Of a DNA stretch of 64,000 nucleotides, positions 59,084 through 64,000 are shown piece after piece (position 1 is the stretch's first letter; the number at the start of each line of letters is the position of its first letter). Both the position numbers and the translations under genes were made by a program. The DNA is from Chitinophagaceae bacterium. GTDB lineage: Bacteria; Bacteroidota; Bacteroidia; Chitinophagales; Chitinophagaceae. The notes under the pieces are model-generated. The model was not told where the DNA came from. It saw only the letters and a list, made by a program, of their open reading frames with translations, and made no database searches. Location: contig CANGNA010000014.1 in the NCBI GenBank assembly GCA_947455215.1, positions 1-64,000 on the forward strand. The letters run 5' to 3'.

Positions 59084-62000
59084 TTATTTCTGCACCTCAA
59101 AATGTATGGTGCGGCTCAGGTTGCTACCGCGGATGGTGAGCAGGTACATACCGTTGGCCAGGTCGCTGTTCAGGTTCACCTGTTCATCCAATTGTCCACC
59201 CTGCGAGCTCACCCTGTTACGGTAGATCACCTTACCCAGCATATCGGTCACTTCCAGGTTTAGTTCGTCGGCTGTACCGGTGCTACCCTTCACGGTAAAG
59301 TTCCCCTTGTTCGGGTTAGGCAGCAATACTATATCGCCACCAGCCGTTACGGTATTCACGCCCACGTTACCACCTACGGTTATTTTCACATAGTTGAAGG
59401 TAGATATACCGCTGCATTCATCGTTATTGGTCACCTGGCAGGTTACGGAGTCACCATTCTGCAGGTCGCTCGTCACATAAAGGTTGGTGGTAGCACCCGG
59501 CACAGGCACACCGTCTACTATCCACTGGTAAGTAGGGGCACTGCCGCCGCCGCTCAGTATGTCGCAATGGAAGGTCACCACCATGCCCGGCGCCACAATA
59601 TACCCCGGCTCAGGATACACATTACCCACCGGCGCTACAACGGGCAGCACCGTCAGTGCCGTATTAGCTGTTGCTGTAGTCGTGGTTACACAAGGGAAGT
59701 TACTGGTCAGCGTTACCTGCACCAAGTCGCCATTGGCAGGTGCGTAGCTATATACCGGTCCGCTGCCGGTGGCCACGCCATTCACACTCCACTGGTATTG
59801 CGGCATGGTACCGCCGTTCAGTTGTGTGGCGCTAAACACCTGCGGATAGCCTTCGCACGATACCGGCCCCATAGATGATGTAAACGTAACGTCGGGTGTT
59901 ACATACGGACTCACCGTAAGCACCTTGGTGCTGTTAGCTGTGTTGGCTGTGCGGCATGGCGCGCTGCTCGTCATCACCACACCTATCACGTCGCCATTAG
60001 CCGGTATGTAGGTATATGTGGGTGATATGCCGGCAAATACACCATTCACCGTCCATTGGTAGGCCGGTGTTGCACCGCCACCCACCGGTATCGGTGTTAA
60101 GGTAACTACTGACTCCTGGCACACGGTATCACCCATACCTGTAGAGATGGACACAGCAGGCGTTACTATCGGGTTCACCGTCATTACTACTGCTGTGCTG
60201 GCCGTATCGGGCACCGCACATTGGTAACTGCTGTATACCCACAGCCGCACCAGGTCGCCATCAGCAGGCACATAGCTATAGTTCACATCGCCCGACAGGA
60301 TGACGTTGTTCACGCTCCATACGTATATGGGTGCAGTACCACCACCCGTTACAGATGATGTAAAGGTGACCGTGGTGCCCGCACACACAGTAGTGCCGGG
60401 GTTTACGAGTATAGCTACTGTCGGCGGAGCTATAGGGCTAACTGTTATTGCCCTGGCGGCATAGCAGCTACCGGGGCCTGTTGTATACGTAATGGTAGCA
60501 TTGCCCACAGTATTGCCTGTTATGGCACCTGTGCTATCTACACCTATTATAGCCGTGTTGCTGCTGCTCCAGGTACCGCCTGCGCTTGCATCGCCGAGCA
60601 CCGATGTGTAGCCATTGCACACATAGTTGTTACCGGTTATGGCAGTAGGAATATCATTCACCGTTACGGTAGCTGTGGTCTTACAGCCGGTAGGCAATGT
60701 ATAGGTAATAATGGCCATACCACCATTCACACCACCTACGGTGCCGCTGGTGCTGCTTACAGTAGCTATAGCAGTGCTGCCCGATGACCAGGTACCGCCT
60801 GCATCAGCATCAGCCAATATAGTGCTATTGGTTTCGCACACCCGCATGGTGCCGGTTATAGGCGCAGGCAATGGATTCACCACTACCGGGGCAGTAACAA
60901 AACAGTTGTTGGCTGCCGTATAGGTAATGGTAGCAGTGCCTGCGGTTATGCCTGTTACTGCACCGCTCGTGGCATCTACACTGGCGGCACCTACGGCAGC
61001 TGCCGACCAAGTGCCGCCGGCTGTAGCATCGCTCAGCGTAGTCACGCTGCCCGCTTCGCATACCTGCATAGTACCTGTAATAGGCGCAGGGTTGGCCAGC
61101 AGGGTAAGCGGCAATGTTGCATAACAGCCCGGCAGCGATGTATAGGTAACTGTTGCACTGCCGGCAGATAGGCCGGTAACTACCCCACTCGTAGCATCTA
61201 CACTGGCTACAGTAGCATTGCTGCTGCTCCACGTGCCACCTGCTACTGAATCGCTAAGTGTTGTTACACCACCATTGTAACACACATTGGGCGAACCAGT
61301 AATAGCCGGTGGTGCCGGTGTTACCCTTACCAGCGTAGTATCTGTACAGCCCGATGGCGCCGTATAGGTAATAATAGCCACGCCCGCCGCGCCCGATGTT
61401 ACTAACCCTGTTGTACTAACAGTAGCCACCGCGGCATTACTGCTGGCCCATGTGCCGCCACCCGTAGGATTGCTGAGCGCCGAGGTAAGCCCACCGTTGC
61501 ACAACACAGTATTGCCCACAGTAGGTGTGGTAGTGTTAGACACCGTAATAACAGCATACACCACGCACCCGCCGGGGGCCGTATAATAAATCGTATCTAC
61601 ACCAACAGCGCTGCCATGCACCACACCAGTAGTTGGGTTAACTGTTGCTACAGTTGCATTGGATGCGCTCCAGGTGCCGCCTGCCACACCGTTAGACAAT
61701 GTAACATTGGTTGCGATACATACATCTGTGCTGCCCGTTATAGGCGACACAGGTGGGTTAATGGTGATCACAGCTGTATCGGCAGCAGTGCATACACCAT
61801 TGGTTATGGTGGCTATATAACTGATAGTAGTGGGCGTGGTAATACCTGTAGGGTGCACATACACATTCAGCAAAGTATCGCCGGCGGTATAGGCAGTTGT
61901 TGCAGCTGCATTGCTATACAGGTAAGTGGTTGGTGTCCATACAGGTGGTGCTATGCTTTGATTACCGGTGATGCTGACATCATCCAGGTAAATATCATTA

Positions 62001-63508
62001 CCCCAGTTACTGTTAAAGTTGAACAACACATAGTTGGTACCTGTTGTGTATGTAGCAGGTATGGATACCGTGTATTGATACCAATCATTGCCCGATGGCG
62101 TTGCTGTACCGGTAACACTGCCGGTTGGTGCCAGCCCTATGCGGCGCGGTATAAAGCACAGGTTGGTGGCACCGATGGTAGATGCGCTGGTGTTCACATA
62201 CACCGTTATCCCCTCTGTATTGTAGGTAGCTGTGTTATAGCCATTATCCCTGTACATCCAGAAACTAACCTGCCCGCCTGTTATCCCCGTCATGCTGAAT
62301 GAAGGAGAGATGAGCGATACGTTTATAGCACTATAACTAAAGCTGTGGAAGTCGGCCATGTATGTACCGGTATGGGGTGTTGCCGATGGAAACGAACCGG
62401 ATGTAGCCTGCGTAACATAGGCCGTAGATGTAGCAGTAGTGGTCCAGCCATTTACCGGTGTGCCAGCTGATGTGGGCACACCACTCTCCCACCCCTGGAA
62501 AGGTACCAGGTTAATGGCAGATGGCGGCAGCGTAGCAGTAAGCGGCGTGGTTGTACCATCGCACACTATGGCCGATGCAGGAGTAACCACCGGTGCCGCA
62601 GGCGGCGCAAGTAACGATACCGTAGCAGTGGCCCTGCTGCTGCACGTACTATCGCTGCCGGTAAGCGTATATACACCGGCAGCAGTGGCGGCTACATTAC
62701 TCAGCACAGGGCTGAGGCTGGTAGATGTATAACCACCAGGTCCAGCCCATGAGTAAGTAGTGCCCGAACTGGTGCCCGTAAGCGTTATGGTGCCACCCGG
62801 ACAAACAGCGGCACTGGCAGTAGCGGTAACTGTTACCGGGCAAGGGAACCAGCGATATATCTGCCCGTTGGCCGGCGATGTAGCCAGGTTGGTAGTAAAG
62901 GTAGTGCTGCTGGGTGTTGGCGTGGCCGACACATTAGGCAGCGTCTGGTAGTCGGTAGTGCTGTTGGCTATACCTATCGTAGCACTATGCGACGCATAGG
63001 TACTGCTGCCGTAGATAAATTCAACGGCATTGGTGGTCTCGTACAGTTTCACCTGCATATTGGCATTGCCCGATCCTGTCCAGGTACCCCAGTTCTTCCA
63101 TTCGAAGGTAAACACCCTGTTGGGCGCTGTACCCGTTGTCTGGTAGTAAGCATTGTTGCCGCTACCGTTCAGGTCGTCCCAATACACCATCAGCATACCT
63201 GCCCCTACCACATTGGCAGCGCTGTTGGTCAGCGCCGTCGACGTACTATTGTTCAGGCACAACCAGCCATTGGAACAAGCTGATAGTTGTGTATACGTAG
63301 TACCACAAAAAACAAAGTTGAAACCGATAGCTATTCCTGATTGATTTCGGTCGTCGCCCAAGAAGGTGGATGTTGTAGCTGTACCCGTAGCAGATATACT
63401 GCTATACGTACCTGTAGTAGCGGTAAAGTTGTATGCCGCAGCAGTGGTTTGGGCATACCCTGTAACCGACAGCAGCGCTGCCAGCAGAAAAAAGGCAAGA
63501 TTTTTCAT
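59084..63508 (-). CDS. Giant T9SS surface protein with Ig-like repeats (1474 aa)
   Basis: A paralogue of the preceding giant protein with another N-terminus. Signal peptide (FFLLAALLSVTGYAQ), a globular domain (about 20-220, with NGWLCLNNSTSTAL and VFTFEWKNWGTW), an Ig-like domain, a choice-of-anchor-like domain (about 335-520), six BIG2-like Cys-containing units, four PKD-like units and a type A sorting domain ending in GMYLLTIRGSNLSRTIHFEVQK-like. The PKD-like region and tail align closely with the neighbour (SVNNVILSG, TISTGMGDTVC and GDLVQVT blocks recur). The proteins thus share a C-terminal half but differ in repeat number (six against nine) and in the first domain. Confidence 0.93.
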   Translation of the reverse strand: MKNLAFFLLAALLSVTGYAQTTAAAYNFTATTGTYSSISATGTATTSTFLGDDRNQSGIAIGFNFVFCGTTYTQLSACSNGWLCLNNSTSTALTNSAANVVGAGMLMVYWDDLNGSGNNAYYQTTGTAPNRVFTFEWKNWGTWTGSGNANMQVKLYETTNAVEFIYGSSTYASHSATIGIANSTTDYQTLPNVSATPTPSSTTFTTNLATSPANGQIYRWFPCPVTVTATASAAVCPGGTITLTGTSSGTTYSWAGPGGYTSTSLSPVLSNVAATAAGVYTLTGSDSTCSSRATATVSLLAPPAAPVVTPASAIVCDGTTTPLTATLPPSAINLVPFQGWESGVPTSAGTPVNGWTTTATSTAYVTQATSGSFPSATPHTGTYMADFHSFSYSAINVSLISPSFSMTGITGGQVSFWMYRDNGYNTATYNTEGITVYVNTSASTIGATNLCFIPRRIGLAPTGSVTGTATPSGNDWYQYTVSIPATYTTGTNYVLFNFNSNWGNDIYLDDVSITGNQSIAPPVWTPTTYLYSNAAATTAYTAGDTLLNVYVHPTGITTPTTISYIATITNGVCTAADTAVITINPPVSPITGSTDVCIATNVTLSNGVAGGTWSASNATVATVNPTTGVVHGSAVGVDTIYYTAPGGCVVYAVITVSNTTTPTVGNTVLCNGGLTSALSNPTGGGTWASSNAAVATVSTTGLVTSGAAGVAIITYTAPSGCTDTTLVRVTPAPPAITGSPNVCYNGGVTTLSDSVAGGTWSSSNATVASVDATSGVVTGLSAGSATVTYTSLPGCYATLPLTLLANPAPITGTMQVCEAGSVTTLSDATAGGTWSAAAVGAASVDATSGAVTGITAGTATITYTAANNCFVTAPVVVNPLPAPITGTMRVCETNSTILADADAGGTWSSGSTAIATVSSTSGTVGGVNGGMAIITYTLPTGCKTTATVTVNDIPTAITGNNYVCNGYTSVLGDASAGGTWSSSNTAIIGVDSTGAITGNTVGNATITYTTGPGSCYAARAITVSPIAPPTVAILVNPGTTVCAGTTVTFTSSVTGGGTAPIYVWSVNNVILSGDVNYSYVPADGDLVRLWVYSSYQCAVPDTASTAVVMTVNPIVTPAVSISTGMGDTVCQESVVTLTPIPVGGGATPAYQWTVNGVFAGISPTYTYIPANGDVIGVVMTSSAPCRTANTANSTKVLTVSPYVTPDVTFTSSMGPVSCEGYPQVFSATQLNGGTMPQYQWSVNGVATGSGPVYSYAPANGDLVQVTLTSNFPCVTTTTATANTALTVLPVVAPVGNVYPEPGYIVAPGMVVTFHCDILSGGGSAPTYQWIVDGVPVPGATTNLYVTSDLQNGDSVTCQVTNNDECSGISTFNYVKITVGGNVGVNTVTAGGDIVLLPNPNKGNFTVKGSTGTADELNLEVTDMLGKVIYRNRVSSQGGQLDEQVNLNSDLANGMYLLTIRGSNLSRTIHFEVQK

Positions 63509-63915
63509 AACTGTATGTTTTAAGATCTCGGCAAGAATCTCTGTCGTTCACTATATTATCCTGTCCCGGCAAGAAATCACTCGTCACAATATTTATTGTC
63601 TTAAAGTTAACCCAACAACAACTTTTTATCAACTTTCGGCTACTATTTTCACAGCTTTTTAAGAATATAAAATCGTGCCACGAAATGCGCATGCCATGGG
63701 CATTTCAACTAATTTAACACTACCTGTTTTTGAACATTTTATATAGTATATCAGCAAATAAATCTGCAACTTTTGACATTGATATTTTAACGCCATACAT
63801 AAACACTACACAACACACTCCGCAAACATCACGCTCCGCTCCGGGGATAACCCAAAAACAAAACCGCCTGCCTTGCTTTGCAAGACAGGCGGCTCGTTAT
63901 AAAACCTATTGAACT
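63509..63915. other. Intergenic region between T9SS genes
   Basis: No gene is supported. The minus-strand promoter of the 1474-aa gene should lie here; the nearest match to a -7 box is the imperfect TAACTTTA at 63602-63609. A terminator is at 63864-63892. Confidence 0.5.
63864..63892 (-). terminator. Intrinsic terminator of the third T9SS gene
   Basis: CCGCCTGCCTTGC pairs with GCAAGACAGGCGG (one mismatch) around a TTT loop, with TTTTG repeats following on the minus strand. Confidence 0.8.
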
Positions 63916-64000
63916 TTATTGCTGGTTAAGCACAAAGTGGAATTGTTTCTGCATGTGCTGAGCACGTACATTGAGTATGTACATACCGTTGGCCAATATG
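63916..64000 (-). CDS. Third T9SS sorting-domain protein, C-terminal end only
   Basis: The gene continues past the window edge; only the last 27 codons are seen. They read LANGMYILNVRAQHMQKQFHFVL and end NQQ, which matches the type A sorting-domain end of the two neighbouring giants (LANGTYLLTIRN and LANGMYLLTIRG). This shows at least three T9SS genes in a row on the minus strand. Size and other domains are unknown. Confidence 0.85.
   Translation of the reverse strand, partial: ILANGMYILNVRAQHMQKQFHFVLNQQ

Noticed and set aside
1-64000. tRNA and rRNA genes
   Set aside because: I looked for tRNA T-loop-like and rRNA-like stretches by eye and saw none; a covariance-model search would be needed to exclude an overlooked tRNA.

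Overview
The window is a 64 kb piece of a chromosome from a member of the Bacteroidota, most likely a Chitinophagia-type organism. Several independent signs support this: three proteins with type IX secretion (T9SS) C-terminal sorting domains, DUF5686 and DUF6427 family membrane proteins, the order lptE - TPR gene - secG, type III pantothenate kinase beside LptC, and many Bacteroidota-type -7 promoter boxes (TAnnTTTG). Most of the window is housekeeping. I saw no rRNA, tRNA, CRISPR array, prophage or intact insertion sequence.

Layout. 1-1.9 kb: end of a surface-polysaccharide locus (Wzy/ligase-like protein, glycosyltransferase). 2.2-5.5 kb: mnmE, then a gene-poor stretch holding a broken REP-associated transposase between perfect inverted repeats. 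5.5-14.6 kb: surE, coaX, an outer-membrane barrel protein, lptC, ribH, aspS, an RDD protein and a DUF5686 receptor-like protein. 15-22.4 kb: OsmC, GNAT acetyltransferases, YceI, a response regulator, a canonical ABC exporter, a NUDIX hydrolase and an FAD-dependent oxidoreductase. 22.4-29.6 kb: a periplasmic thiol-redox cluster (one full DsbD, two free-standing DsbD-alpha domains, one secreted thioredoxin) next to purQ and DUF6427. 29.6-34.1 kb: small repeat and membrane proteins, DUF58, then the classic DUF177 - rpmF - plsX operon. 34.2-39.3 kb: a type I secretion/efflux operon (ABC - HlyD - TolC) with a convergent TetR gene; its ABC ATPase has degenerate signature and H-loop motifs. 39.4-49.3 kb: dprA, argS, secG, lptE, an AT-rich two-gene module, a dihaem cytochrome, nadE and queA. 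49.3-53.6 kb: a T9SS cargo protein and a blaI - blaR1 pair in which the BlaR1-type protease is fused to a cell-wall amidase, followed by a second DUF58 gene. 53.9-64 kb: two giant paralogous T9SS surface proteins built from Ig-like repeats, and the tail of a third.

Across the window a second layer of organisation is visible in the non-coding DNA. Short tandem arrays with a strict 7- or 8-bp period, each with its own word, lie at gene ends, often covering the stop codon and lying before the terminator. The clearest has 18 in-register heptads with a fixed TTG and variable remaining bases (53791-53916). In a separate pattern, -7 boxes lie only 4-9 nt before several start codons, which predicts nearly leaderless mRNAs.
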